IMG/VR virus record: IMGVR_UViG_3300032288_004702 | Coordinates: 92,277 to 156,276 of that record | Direction: 5' to 3' (one strand) | Source: a virus | DNA length: 64,000 nt | Notes under the pieces: generated by a model | Seen by the model: only the letters and a program-made list of their open reading frames with translations | The model's database searches: none | Told to the model about the DNA's origin: nothing | Shown: one piece after another, positions 45,593 to 52,872 of the stretch | Layout: each line of letters begins with the position of its first letter | How positions within the stretch are numbered: position 1 is the first letter of the stretch | Program-made: the position numbers and the translations under genes

Positions 45593-45901
45593 TTAAATAA
45601 AATGTTTTATTATTGCAGCAGAAGCAAGAATCACCCACAGAACATTAAAGATGATAATTGTTGGGAGTGTCTTGATTGTTGATGACCAGATGAGAGCAAC
45701 GCTGGAAGCTATTGCAAAAATATAGAGCCACCAGAACTGCTTGCCGAAAAGCAGTCCTGGAAAAATAATTGCAATCTTTGTTGCGAATCCCCACGCCTCG
45801 ACAGAGTTGGCGCGATTCCAGTAGGAGCGCCGAGACATGCTTTTAACAGCATTGACTATCTTGGAACAAAATGTTCTTAATGTGAACAGCATCCGTCGCA
45901 T
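45593..45901 (-). CDS. Multi-span membrane protein, unknown
   Basis: 102 residues. A basic start is followed by about three hydrophobic segments (KIAIIFPGLLFGKQFWWLYI; IASSVALIW; TIIIFNVLWVILASAAIIKH). Overlaps the upstream gene by 25 bases, which makes an internal start possible. Not recognised. Confidence 0.62.
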   Translation of the reverse strand: MRRMLFTLRTFCSKIVNAVKSMSRRSYWNRANSVEAWGFATKIAIIFPGLLFGKQFWWLYIFAIASSVALIWSSTIKTLPTIIIFNVLWVILASAAIIKHFI

Positions 45902-46125
45902 CCATGCACTCTATCATTCGATATCTCGTCTGGGTCTGGGTGGCCGACTCCATGTGGGCAAATTCGCTCCACCATCTGTCTATCGGGACGCCAGTTTTGT
46001 GGCCACTCTTTCATGTGGTGGTTACTTGGGTTGTGTATAACACAGTGCTCTCCGGCACACTTTGACTCGCCATGCACGCCTATGAGTATCTGTCCACCAA
46101 CAAGAGTGTGCGTAATGCTCTCCAT
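45877..46125 (-). CDS. Conserved phage Cys/His protein
   Basis: 82 residues. GEHCVIHNPSNHHMKEWPQN then RICPHGVGHPDPDEI and HGCDGCCSH form a pattern common in actinophages, probably zinc-binding. Function unknown. Confidence 0.8.
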   Translation of the reverse strand: MESITHTLVGGQILIGVHGESKCAGEHCVIHNPSNHHMKEWPQNWRPDRQMVERICPHGVGHPDPDEISNDRVHGCDGCCSH

Positions 46126-46231
46126 TTATCTCCCTTGAAATGCTGGCAGTGCGGCCCGCCTCTTAGCCTTCCCCGCGATGGGTCGTCACCCTGAGGACTT
46201 TTTCACCTCTCGTGGATGGGTACCAGCTTTG

Positions 46232-46305
<74 letters not shown>

Positions 46306-46476
46306 CTATTCAATAGATGAATAGTTTAGCGCGGTAACAATTAGTTGGGCAAAACGCCTATCCACGTTACCGATGCACTCCCAGCCATCTACTTCATTTG
46401 TTGACCTGAGAAGTATGCATTGCGACAAGTCCTCTGCCATTACGGCATAGGCATACTGTGGTTTGTCATTACTCAA
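46306..46476 (-). CDS. 56-aa hypothetical protein
   Basis: TTG start (MSNDKPQYAYAV) inferred from overlap with the upstream stop; track to a more distal TTG is possible. Ends directly at the tRNA-Pro gene. LSQCILLRSTNEVDGWECIG is globular; not recognised. Confidence 0.5.
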   Translation of the reverse strand: MSNDKPQYAYAVMAEDLSQCILLRSTNEVDGWECIGNVDRRFAQLIVTALNYSSIE

Positions 46477-46660
46477 CGTCTTCCCCAAAGGATGTTTCTA
46501 TTAGGGCAATTCTTTCCTCATCTGTCATGTTGAGGGATTTTTGCGTTACTCCCCACAGCCATTCCCCATCTTCACGAACACCTATTACCTCTATTAAGCC
46601 CAACCTACGCAGTGCTTCCATATCGTTGAGCAGGTCATCTTTTGTGTATTCGTCAGCCAC
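46469..46660 (-). CDS. 63-aa winged-helix-like protein
   Basis: GTG start (VADEYTKDDLLND) overlaps the upstream stop by 8 bases; an ATG 38 bases earlier is an alternative. DDLLNDMEALRRLGLIEVIG then REDGEWLWGVTQ reads as half a winged helix. Weak call. Confidence 0.55.
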   Translation of the reverse strand: MADEYTKDDLLNDMEALRRLGLIEVIGVREDGEWLWGVTQKSLNMTDEERIALIETSFGEDVE

Positions 46661-47009
46661 TTGCGTCCCCCGTGTTGTTTGCGTTGGTTGGGTCATTGTA
46701 TTCGCTTTTCGTGATGTAGTCAAATTCCCCGGAATCAATCCTGGCTTTATTTTTGACCGATTCCTCAAACCATACGCAGTCTTCGCAGCCATCTGCAGGG
46801 TGGTCTTCTGGCGGCAGACCAAGTCTTACCCCATCAAGAACCCAGCTCTCGAAGTATGGATAGATTTCCGTTAGGTGGGCAAGTGATGCTTTGTTCTCTT
46901 GTCGCAGGATTGTTATCTCCTCCGCTGCGTCCAGCATTAGCCGCGCAAAGTCAGCGTCTTTTAAGGGAGCGAAATCAAGTAGTCTCATCACGATGTCATT
47001 GTTGTTCAT
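46653..47009 (-). CDS. 118-aa hypothetical protein
   Basis: MNNNDIVMRLLDFAPLKDAD starts a helical region (ARLMLDAAEEITILRQENKA), the latter a coiled segment, then CEDCVW. Common layout in phage accessory proteins. It starts next to tRNA-Leu. Confidence 0.7.
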   Translation of the reverse strand: MNNNDIVMRLLDFAPLKDADFARLMLDAAEEITILRQENKASLAHLTEIYPYFESWVLDGVRLGLPPEDHPADGCEDCVWFEESVKNKARIDSGEFDYITKSEYNDPTNANNTGDASG

Positions 47010-47011
47010 AG

Positions 47012-47091
47012 TGGGCCCGGAGGGACTCGAACCCTCACTCCGTGGAACCAGGACCTAAACCTGGCGCGTCTGCCAATTCCGCCACGAGCCC
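47012..47091 (-). tRNA. tRNA-Leu (TAG)
   Basis: Acceptor GGGCTCG/CGGGCCC, anticodon stem CCAGG/CCTGG around TTTAGGT, short variable arm; CCA not encoded. Confidence 0.93.
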
Positions 47092-47115
47092 GCTGTGATA
47101 TTAGGGGTTATTTCG

Positions 47116-47187
47116 CTGGGGAGCAAGGACTCGAACCCTGAACTACAGGACCAAAACCTGTCGTGTTGCCAATTACACCATTCCCCA
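47116..47187 (-). tRNA. tRNA-Gln (TTG)
   Basis: Anticodon stem ACAGG/CCTGT around TTTTGGT; acceptor TGGGGAA pairs with CTCCCCA, one mismatch at the inner pair. Confidence 0.9.
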
Positions 47188-47188
47188 A

Positions 47189-47264
47189 TGGCTGGCGAGG
47201 CAGGGCTCGAACCTGCGACCCAGGGATTAACAGTCCCTTGCTCTGCCAACTGAGCTACTCGCCA
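47189..47264 (-). tRNA. tRNA-Asn (GTT)
   Basis: Acceptor TGGCGAG/CTCGCCA, anticodon stem AGGGA/TCCCT around CTGTTAA, CCA encoded. Confidence 0.95.
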
Positions 47265-47280
47265 TTGAGATTAAATTTAT

Positions 47281-47365
47281 TGGTAGGGATAGTGGGACTT
47301 GAACCCACAAGTCTTGCGACCAGGGATTTTAAGTCCCCTGCGTATGCCTATTCCGCCATATCCCC
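47281..47365 (-). tRNA. tRNA-Leu (TAA)
   Basis: Acceptor GGGGATA/TATCCCT, long variable arm, loop CTTAAAA, CCA encoded. Confidence 0.95.
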
Positions 47366-47389
47366 TTGATTGGGCGTTTTGGTGTTGTT

Positions 47390-47563
47390 TTATTTCTTTG
47401 TCGCTTTTTTCATGGCATCACAATAAGAACATGGTGCTGCAAACTCGCAGTTTGCGTCGTGGTATTGATTTGCTAGTCGTTGAGCAATGGTAATCCATTC
47501 GTTACGCTCTTTTTCAAGTTGACCGACGCGCTCAATCCACCATCCGTATGTTGGCATGTCCAT
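47390..47563 (-). CDS. 57-aa hypothetical protein
   Basis: MDMPTYGWWIERVGQLEKER, a coiled segment, then CEFAAPCSYC, a likely zinc site. Placed between tRNA-Leu and tRNA-Ser. Confidence 0.6.
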   Translation of the reverse strand: MDMPTYGWWIERVGQLEKERNEWITIAQRLANQYHDANCEFAAPCSYCDAMKKATKK

Positions 47564-47586
47564 TCTTTGGATAATACACCATTTAG

Positions 47587-47673
47587 CGGAAGAGGAGGGA
47601 TTTGAACCCCCGGTGGGCGCAAACCCACTCCTGTTTTCAAGACAGGTGCATTCGGCCGCTCTGCCACTCTTCC
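47587..47673 (-). tRNA. tRNA-Ser (TGA)
   Basis: Acceptor GGAAGAG/CTCTTCC, long variable arm, anticodon stem CCTGT/ACAGG around CTTGAAA; CCA not encoded. Confidence 0.95.
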
Positions 47674-47679
47674 TTTTAT

Positions 47680-48084
47680 TTATGCTCCGCCAGAGTTGAG
47701 GGCGGAGTCGATAAACCATTGATTCTCTGGGCAGAAATTGGCAACAGCTTCTCGAATTAGTGAACCGATAAAGCCTGCGTTTACACCACTAGATTGGGCC
47801 ATATCTACAAAGTCAGCAAGAGTTGAACCCTCGTCAATCGCATCACATGTAAGACGCCCCATTTTGAGTACTCCAACTTTGCCAAGGCGAGTTACTTCTG
47901 CTGGATAATCAGCAGCAATGTTGTTGAGAAACTGCTCTTCTCTATCAATTGCCTTTGGTGCTGCTGTCTGTGGGGTGGCGGCAATGGTGTCCGGCACGGT
48001 TCTCTCCACGACGACGGTGCGCGTTCCGCATGCTGACAGGGATACTGCCGTTAGGACAATTGCGGTGGTCGCTAATTTCTTCAT
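47680..48084 (-). CDS. DUF732-like secreted lipoprotein
   Basis: 134 residues. Signal peptide with lipobox LSAC (Cys19) and a C-terminal DUF732-like region with two spaced cysteines (LTCDAIDEG; VANFCPENQ), typical of actinobacterial surface lipoproteins. Could alter the infected cell surface, for example superinfection exclusion; inference. Confidence 0.8.
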   Translation of the reverse strand: MKKLATTAIVLTAVSLSACGTRTVVVERTVPDTIAATPQTAAPKAIDREEQFLNNIAADYPAEVTRLGKVGVLKMGRLTCDAIDEGSTLADFVDMAQSSGVNAGFIGSLIREAVANFCPENQWFIDSALNSGGA

Positions 48085-48124
48085 TTACTTTGCTTTCTTT
48101 TAAGAGTTGCTTTCGCAACTATAG

Positions 48125-48197
<73 letters not shown>

Positions 48198-48266
48198 CAG
48201 ATTTATTGTGTCAAATATTACCGCGATTATCCACAATGTGAAATTAAATTCTCATTTTGCGAGAAC

Positions 48267-48425
48267 TTAGGCATTGAGGTATTTCCCCTTTTCGCATTCA
48301 TGTTCCAACTCGCAGTAACAGTCATAGTAGGGGAACTTCAGACCGCATTCATCGCATATGGTTACGTTCATGTGGTAGGTGAATCCAGCAGGTCTCGGTG
48401 TATCGCATGACCATTCTTCTTCCAT
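48267..48425 (-). CDS. 52-aa Cys-rich protein
   Basis: MEEEWSCDTPRPAGFTYHMN then CDECGLKFPYYDCYCELEHE: at least six Cys plus His, likely zinc-binding. GGGAAAACAA precedes the ATG. Confidence 0.62.
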   Translation of the reverse strand: MEEEWSCDTPRPAGFTYHMNVTICDECGLKFPYYDCYCELEHECEKGKYLNA

Positions 48426-48442
48426 TTGTTTTCCCTCACTTG

Positions 48443-48514
48443 TGGGCGCTGAGGGTCTCGAACCCCCGACCTACTCGGTGTAAACGAGTTGCTCTACCAC
48501 TGAGCTAAGCGCCC
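48443..48514 (-). tRNA. tRNA-Val (TAC)
   Basis: Acceptor GGGCGCT/AGCGCCC, anticodon stem ACTCG/CGAGT around TTTACAC. Its 5' part overlaps the end of the gene at 48505. Confidence 0.94.
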
Positions 48515-48801
48515 TGGTTTGAATAGACTGTTTTGGGGGGAATTGGAAGTCCTCCGGCGTTCATCCTAAGCCATGTCTTTTCGTCGACTATTTCATACGT
48601 CCATGCGTCCTGGGTGAAACCCAGGTTTGCTGGATGCGGCCTTCTATCTACAAGGCTTTTCAGGATTGCCCGCTCCCTTGTCTCCTCAATTGTCACAAAC
48701 CATCTATTTACTGGGTCTGCCGTATGCCAAATTACATAAACAACGTCATGTTCTTCCCCAGCTTGCGCCAGCTTACCGAGAGTGCCCCTATTGTTTGGCA
48801 T
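48505..48801 (-). CDS. 98-aa hypothetical protein
   Basis: MPNNRGTLGKLAQAGEEHDV start, WHTADPVNRWFVTIEETRER centre. The last three codons overlap tRNA-Val. Not recognised. Confidence 0.65.
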   Translation of the reverse strand: MPNNRGTLGKLAQAGEEHDVVYVIWHTADPVNRWFVTIEETRERAILKSLVDRRPHPANLGFTQDAWTYEIVDEKTWLRMNAGGLPIPPKTVYSNQGA

Positions 48802-48815
48802 CTGCGTATTCCTTT

Positions 48816-48977
48816 CTATTTAGATTTTTTCTCAACGCCTTTTTTCTCCAGATACTCATCTAGCGCTTGCCTGATGATTGAACCCCGAGATAGCTTCAAC
48901 TTTTCTGATGCGTTATTTAGTCGCTCAGCCATTTCAGCGGATAGGTGTATTACGAGTTTTTCAAATTCTTTGTTCAT
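48816..48977 (-). CDS. 53-aa 'RHH_1/CopG'-type repressor
   Basis: KLVIHLSAEMAERLNNASEK then LSRGSIIRQALDEYLEKK: strand-helix-helix, canonical ribbon-helix-helix. Second RHH mini-protein of the window. Confidence 0.78.
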   Translation of the reverse strand: MNKEFEKLVIHLSAEMAERLNNASEKLKLSRGSIIRQALDEYLEKKGVEKKSK

Positions 48978-48980
48978 TGT

Positions 48981-49058
48981 GCTGGAGGCGGGATTTGAAC
49001 CCGCGTGTCACCGCTACGGTTTCTACACTTTATAAGAGTGGGCCGATACTCCAGCCAT
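48981..49058 (-). tRNA. Atypical tRNA-like gene, class II arm, reduced D-arm
   Basis: Perfect acceptor GCTGGAG/CTCCAGC and T-arm GCGGG-TTCAAAT-CCCGC. Between acceptor and anticodon only about 7 bases replace the D-arm. CACT/AGTG encloses CTTATAA (anticodon TAT if functional). A 20-nt variable arm with ACCG/CGGT follows, which is unusual for Ile. Confidence 0.6.
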
Positions 49059-49065
49059 CGCTGCA

Positions 49066-49404
49066 TTAGTTGCTGTCACCAGCGATGGCTATTCGTACGT
49101 TCTCAACTAGTCGCGACTTGCTGAAACCGCCAGATGCAGTAACTCTACCTACATACTCCCCGTCGCGTAAAACTATTAATGCCGGGATTGTGAGGATGTC
49201 GTAGCGTCTTGCAAATTCAGGGAACTCCTCGATGTTCAGTTTTGCGAAAGAAACCTCATCGGACATTTCTGACGCCAACTCATCGATGATTGGGGCTATC
49301 TGTTTGCACGGGCCACACCATGGTGCCCAAAAGTCAACTATTACTGGCGTCGCCGAGCTCTTTACGAATTCATCGTATGTGTCTGCGTTCAGTTCTGTTG
49401 TCAT
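49066..49404 (-). CDS. trxA: Thioredoxin
   Basis: 112 residues, full-length. Active site WCGPC (29-33), PALIV with cis-Pro near 76 and a GGF motif later. Reduces disulfides, for example for phage ribonucleotide reductase or as a polymerase processivity factor as in T7. Confidence 0.95.
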   Translation of the reverse strand: MTTELNADTYDEFVKSSATPVIVDFWAPWCGPCKQIAPIIDELASEMSDEVSFAKLNIEEFPEFARRYDILTIPALIVLRDGEYVGRVTASGGFSKSRLVENVRIAIAGDSN

Positions 49405-49408
49405 GACC

Positions 49409-49831
49409 TCATCCTACCTTTTCTACTGGCCAAATATACGGCATATCGGGGTCTTCTGTCCAGCCAAACTGCGAATAATGTGCAAAGTCTTTGCGTAGGA
49501 GGTTTGCACGATGGGATGAGTGAACGCTCTCTTCCCCCCACCAAAATGGCATGTCGTCAAAGTCGGCTTCTCCGTATGAAAGCATCTTTTCCCTGCAGCT
49601 GTCCCTATATCCACGGGCTATCCACACGTCGCAGATAGTCACCCCATAGGCAATTAGGCCGCCAATGTTGTCTGCCCACATTTTTGCAGCCGGATGATTT
49701 TTCCACCCAAGAGAAACATCGAGATTGCACCTAATTAGCTGAAGCGTCTCGACGCGCTGTTTCCCAAGTCTTGCCCTATCAAGAACCTGTCCGCATTCAA
49801 GAATGTTCGTTGATGGAACGAATGTTTGCAT
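49409..49831 (-). CDS. MSMEG_6728-like / pyrimidine-dimer glycosylase-like protein
   Basis: 140 residues. QVLDRARLGKQRVETLQLIR then GWKNHPAAKMW and IAYGVTICDVWIARGY match a family related to endonuclease V N-terminal fold. A DNA repair role is likely but enzymatic activity is unproven. Starts just after thioredoxin. Confidence 0.75.
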   Translation of the reverse strand: MQTFVPSTNILECGQVLDRARLGKQRVETLQLIRCNLDVSLGWKNHPAAKMWADNIGGLIAYGVTICDVWIARGYRDSCREKMLSYGEADFDDMPFWWGEESVHSSHRANLLRKDFAHYSQFGWTEDPDMPYIWPVEKVG

Positions 49832-49873
49832 TTCCCCTCCTAGTAATAATAAGTAGTGACTAGAACTTTCATT

Positions 49874-50323
49874 CTAGTCATAGTTTGGATTAATTAGCAA
49901 ATCCTTTACATCATCAGCCATGAGCAGGAATCCGCGAGCTGGATTGTCCGCACCGCCGAGCGATATTTTTGAGACCTCATTAAATTTGTCTCTGTTTAAA
50001 CGAAGGTAACGCTTAAGTCTGGCGACTTCGATGACAACAAAGGCGCTTCCGGTCGAGAATACATAGACCCACCATTTCGCCGTTGTTACGTTTATTCCAC
50101 TAGGGACCCAGATGCGATTCCCGTCTGAATCGGTACTTCCACGGGGATTCTGGTTCGTTTCAACAACCATTCTCCCGTTTCGATACCTATCTGTTTTTAC
50201 TTCAAATGCCCCGTCAGACAAGTCGTCAAGAAACATTTCTATATCTTTTTCGCTTTTCTGACCGAAGGCTAAATCGGCCTTAAAATCAAAAGAGCGACTT
50301 GGGATATCAAATGCCGAAGTCAT
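49874..50323 (-). CDS. PD-(D/E)XK-like nuclease candidate
   Basis: 149 residues from ATG (MTSAFDIPSRSFDFKADLAF). FGQKSEKDIEMFLDD and GAFEVKTDRYRNGRMVVET resemble the E-x-K core of PD-(D/E)XK nucleases in phage. The start overlaps the upstream gene by 17 bases. Active-site assignment is by eye. Confidence 0.6.
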   Translation of the reverse strand: MTSAFDIPSRSFDFKADLAFGQKSEKDIEMFLDDLSDGAFEVKTDRYRNGRMVVETNQNPRGSTDSDGNRIWVPSGINVTTAKWWVYVFSTGSAFVVIEVARLKRYLRLNRDKFNEVSKISLGGADNPARGFLLMADDVKDLLINPNYD

Positions 50324-50552
50324 CTGGAATGTCTCTAGAAATGAGCGCCTCAATCCCGGACTGCACATCCTGGTTTTCTTTTATGACAAGACCTAGAACA
50401 TTGAGGATATCGTCAGCAGTATCTTGGGTTGCCAGGCGGCGCTCGCGCTCTTCCTCTGGGGAATTATCAGAATTATCTAAAAATGAATAAATTGTGTTAG
50501 CAATTAAATCACTAAGTGTTAGGCGTATTTCGGCACTGCTCTGTGTAGACAT
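50307..50552 (-). CDS. 81-aa hypothetical protein, leaderless candidate
   Basis: MSTQSSAEIRLTLSDLIANT then EERERRLATQDTADDILNVL; all-helical, acidic. ATG is 7 nt from a TACTGT -10. Divergent from SSB. Confidence 0.65.
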   Translation of the reverse strand: MSTQSSAEIRLTLSDLIANTIYSFLDNSDNSPEEERERRLATQDTADDILNVLGLVIKENQDVQSGIEALISRDIPDDFGI

Positions 50553-50559
50553 GCTTGAC

Positions 50560-50588
50560 ACAGTACCACCCTGGGTGTAGGGTGTAAA
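50560..50588 (-). promoter_or_regulatory. Leaderless sigma70-like promoter
   Basis: -35 TTTACA, 17 bp, extended -10 GGTGGTACTGT, 7 nt, ATG at 50552. Confidence 0.6.
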
Positions 50589-50625
50589 TGCCCTAGGGCA
50601 TCGATTAGAGAAAAGAGATAAACCA

Positions 50626-51111
50626 GTGAATTTGTCACCAGTAACGATTATCGGGAATCTGACAGCAGACCCGGAACTCACCTTCACCACCTCGGGACAG
50701 GCGAAGCTCAGCTTCTCCGTCGCGAATACCCACGTCTGGTATGACGCCTCGAATGAGAAGCAGGAAAAGACCAGCTACTTCAATGTCACGGCATGGCGTT
50801 ACCTCGCAGAGAACTCGGCTCGCACCCTCGAAAAGGGAATCGGAGTCGTCGTTTATGGGCGGCTCGAGCAGCGCAGCTACGAGGACAAGGAAGGCAACAA
50901 GCGTTCAATCGTGGAAGTCGTTGCGGAAGAGATTGCCATTTCCACCAAGTCGCTAGAGACCATTGAGCGTCGCCAGCGCAGCGAAAATCAGGATTCGTCC
51001 GGACAGCGTTCTGGCGCCTCTTCGCAGGCTCGCCGTAGCCGCCCCAGCACTGCCAAGGTCCCAGCAGGGGCAGGGCTGATGGACGACGTCGAGGCAGACG
51101 AGCCTTTCTGA
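50626..51111 (+). CDS. ssb: Single-stranded DNA-binding protein
   Basis: 161 residues. OB-fold with ITIIGNLTADPELTFT-type start, SYFNVTAWRYLAEN and GVVVYGRLEQRSY; a Ser/Arg-rich linker and acidic tip DVEADEPF as in SSB C-terminal tails. GTG start. Binds ssDNA in replication and repair. Confidence 0.95.
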   Translation: MNLSPVTIIGNLTADPELTFTTSGQAKLSFSVANTHVWYDASNEKQEKTSYFNVTAWRYLAENSARTLEKGIGVVVYGRLEQRSYEDKEGNKRSIVEVVAEEIAISTKSLETIERRQRSENQDSSGQRSGASSQARRSRPSTAKVPAGAGLMDDVEADEPF

Positions 51112-51125
51112 AATATTCGGATTAA

Positions 51126-51158
51126 GTCGTTAAATAGGCCCAGAGAGGCCTAAACGAC
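51126..51158. repeat. Palindromic hairpin
   Basis: GTCGTT...AACGAC with TAGGCC/GGCCTA inside. Close to the SSB stop. Confidence 0.55.
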
Positions 51159-51168
51159 AGCATTTTGG

Positions 51169-51208
51169 GGCCCGGTCATGGCGGAAAAACCGTCAGGCCG
51201 GGCCTTTT
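51169..51208 (+). terminator. Intrinsic terminator after ssb
   Basis: GGCCCGG and ATGGCGG pair with CCGTCA and CCGGGCC, loop AAAAA, then TTTT. Confidence 0.88.
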
Positions 51209-51332
51209 GCTTGCCAAAATGTTTCCAATAAATTGCTCCAAAAAAATCCCGAGAAAGTGTTGTCAAACTTAAAACAGTTGCTTATGATGTGCTCATCCCA
51301 ATACACCTACTTAGACACAGGGAGATACAGCA

Positions 51333-51581
51333 ATGTCGGAATACAGCAAGCTCAAGGAAAAGGGAATTAACCGCGGCAGACCGCGCCACAGCCCTGAACA
51401 AAAAGCTGCATCACAGTTGCGCAACTCGTTGCGCCAGGAGGCGCGCCGTCGTGCTCACCTCGTCCTCAAGGCGCGCCATGCAGACGAGTTCAATGAAATC
51501 TACGAAAACGAGATGAATGACCTCATCAAGGATGCAACATCATCGGAAAAGGCTAAGCCGAAGAGGACTCGCAAGTCCTAG
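51333..51581 (+). CDS. 82-aa basic conserved phage protein
   Basis: MSEYSKLKEKGINRGRPRHS then SLRQEARRRAHLVLKARHAD: basic helical protein found in many actinophages, possibly nucleic-acid binding. AGGGAGA precedes the ATG. Stop overlaps the opposite gene. Confidence 0.75.
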   Translation: MSEYSKLKEKGINRGRPRHSPEQKAASQLRNSLRQEARRRAHLVLKARHADEFNEIYENEMNDLIKDATSSEKAKPKRTRKS

Positions 51582-51727
51582 TCGTCATCTTCGTTGTCAG
51601 CCTGGGGTGATTCCCCTGGGCGCACGAAATCCTTTAAGAACTTCTTGGCCCATTCCCGGCGCTCTTCTTCTTTCATGTTGAAGAAGTCGTCGGGGATGGG
51701 TCTTACTCGCGGGAGTCGACTATTCAT
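51578..51727 (-). CDS. 49-aa conserved phage protein
   Basis: MNSRLPRVRPIPDDFFNMKE then EERREWAKKFLKDF: a short pattern repeated in many actinophage genomes. Overlaps the upstream stop by 8 bases (ATGAATAG). Function unknown. Confidence 0.72.
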   Translation of the reverse strand: MNSRLPRVRPIPDDFFNMKEEERREWAKKFLKDFVRPGESPQADNEDDD

Positions 51728-51911
51728 CATTCTCTGCTTCCGAATCGTCAAAAACCTTTTCGCCAGTTTTGAACTTCATGTTTCTGCGCATGTGCTCAAA
51801 GGTGGCAATTAGGTCCATCGCCCTATCTTCACCGCGCGTATTCCGCTTTGCATCAATTGCAGCGATGTCGGCGAGTAGCTTTATGTCTCCATCAAATCCT
51901 GGAAATGTCAT
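51720..51911 (-). CDS. 63-aa hypothetical protein
   Basis: FDGDIKLLADIAAIDAKRNT start, then DLIATFEHMRRNMKFKTGEK; helical. In a row of five overlapping leftward genes. Not recognised. Confidence 0.66.
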   Translation of the reverse strand: MTFPGFDGDIKLLADIAAIDAKRNTRGEDRAMDLIATFEHMRRNMKFKTGEKVFDDSEAENDE

Positions 51912-51913
51912 TT

Positions 51914-52099
51914 TTAAAAATCCTTATCTTTATGACGCCTGACATTTCTTTTCAGAGCCTTGCGTCTTGAGTTTCCGTACTCTACCTCGAGCCAGTCGTC
52001 AAAGTCTTCATACGCTCCTGGACTTTTCTGAATATATCTTTCGTACTCTGCCAGTAGCTCAAGGTACTCATCGTCATCTTCGTCAAACCGTGATGGCAT
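51914..52099 (-). CDS. 61-aa acidic-then-basic protein
   Basis: DEDDDEYLELLAEYERYIQK followed by SRRKALKRNVRRHKDK; charge-segregated. Not recognised. Confidence 0.65.
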   Translation of the reverse strand: MPSRFDEDDDEYLELLAEYERYIQKSPGAYEDFDDWLEVEYGNSRRKALKRNVRRHKDKDF

Positions 52100-52114
52100 A
52101 ACACTAACGTCTTT

Positions 52115-52612
52115 CTATCCTTTTCTGACCTGTCTGCCGGCAGACTCAGCAGCCTCCGTGTTGGAGACAAACTGTCTACCCTTCCTGCTGCCCAGTATTT
52201 TTTTCCTGTTAGTTGCAGCCCTTTGGGCCGGCGTAAGCTTTGTCCACGCTTTTGCTGGCAGATACCGCCGTGTTCCGCCCTTGCGGATTGCTGGTTTGCC
52301 ATCGGAAGTCGTCCACTTCTCGCGAGTCCACTTCTTTAGCGAACGTTGTGACGCCTTTGGCTTCCCCCTGTAGCCGCCACCAGCCTTGCGGTATTCAAGG
52401 GCTAATAGTTGAGCTTTTCTTGCACTCCATTGGCCAGGTTTACCGCCGCGCGAACCCGCCATGATGCGATTTTTAATTCTCTCGCGCAGCTCTGGCTTCG
52501 TATAAGACATTTTTGCTGTCTTCTCAAGCGTTCCTGGGGCGCCTTCGACAAACTTAATGATTGAATCTTCCACCCATGCCGGGGGCTCTGTGGAGTTTTT
52601 GTGTTCTCTCAT
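52115..52612 (-). CDS. DUF5872-containing protein
   Basis: 165 residues. KWTREKWTTSDGKPAIRKGG then RRYLPAKAWTKLTPAQRAAT and RKKILGSRKGRQFV is a DUF5872 domain. An N-terminal YTKPELRERIKNRIMAGSRG helix region precedes. Very basic, likely DNA or RNA binding; function unknown. Confidence 0.85.
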   Translation of the reverse strand: MREHKNSTEPPAWVEDSIIKFVEGAPGTLEKTAKMSYTKPELRERIKNRIMAGSRGGKPGQWSARKAQLLALEYRKAGGGYRGKPKASQRSLKKWTREKWTTSDGKPAIRKGGTRRYLPAKAWTKLTPAQRAATNRKKILGSRKGRQFVSNTEAAESAGRQVRKG

Positions 52613-52863
52613 GGCTTATTTTTCTTTTTGACTCTTTCGCGAGCTCTATTAATTATCCATGCTGCCTCAAGCCCCATGCCGTCAACCCATGGATGAGATT
52701 CAGCAAAACGCACTATCTGCTCGTCTCCGTCACTCGCCTGGTGCTCTACGCCAGCACGTTCCATAAGCTGATAAATATCCTGAACCCCTGGTATATCCAA
52801 TTGTCTAAATTTTGTAAAATCACAGTTTTCCTGCGAATTGTCAACAATTATTGGCTCATTCAT
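52609..52863 (-). CDS. 84-aa hypothetical protein
   Basis: FTKFRQLDIPGVQDIYQLME then GLEAAWIINRARERVKKKNK; soluble, helical. Overlaps DUF5872 gene by 4 bases. Confidence 0.65.
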   Translation of the reverse strand: MNEPIIVDNSQENCDFTKFRQLDIPGVQDIYQLMERAGVEHQASDGDEQIVRFAESHPWVDGMGLEAAWIINRARERVKKKNKP

Positions 52864-52872
52864 TTTTGCACC

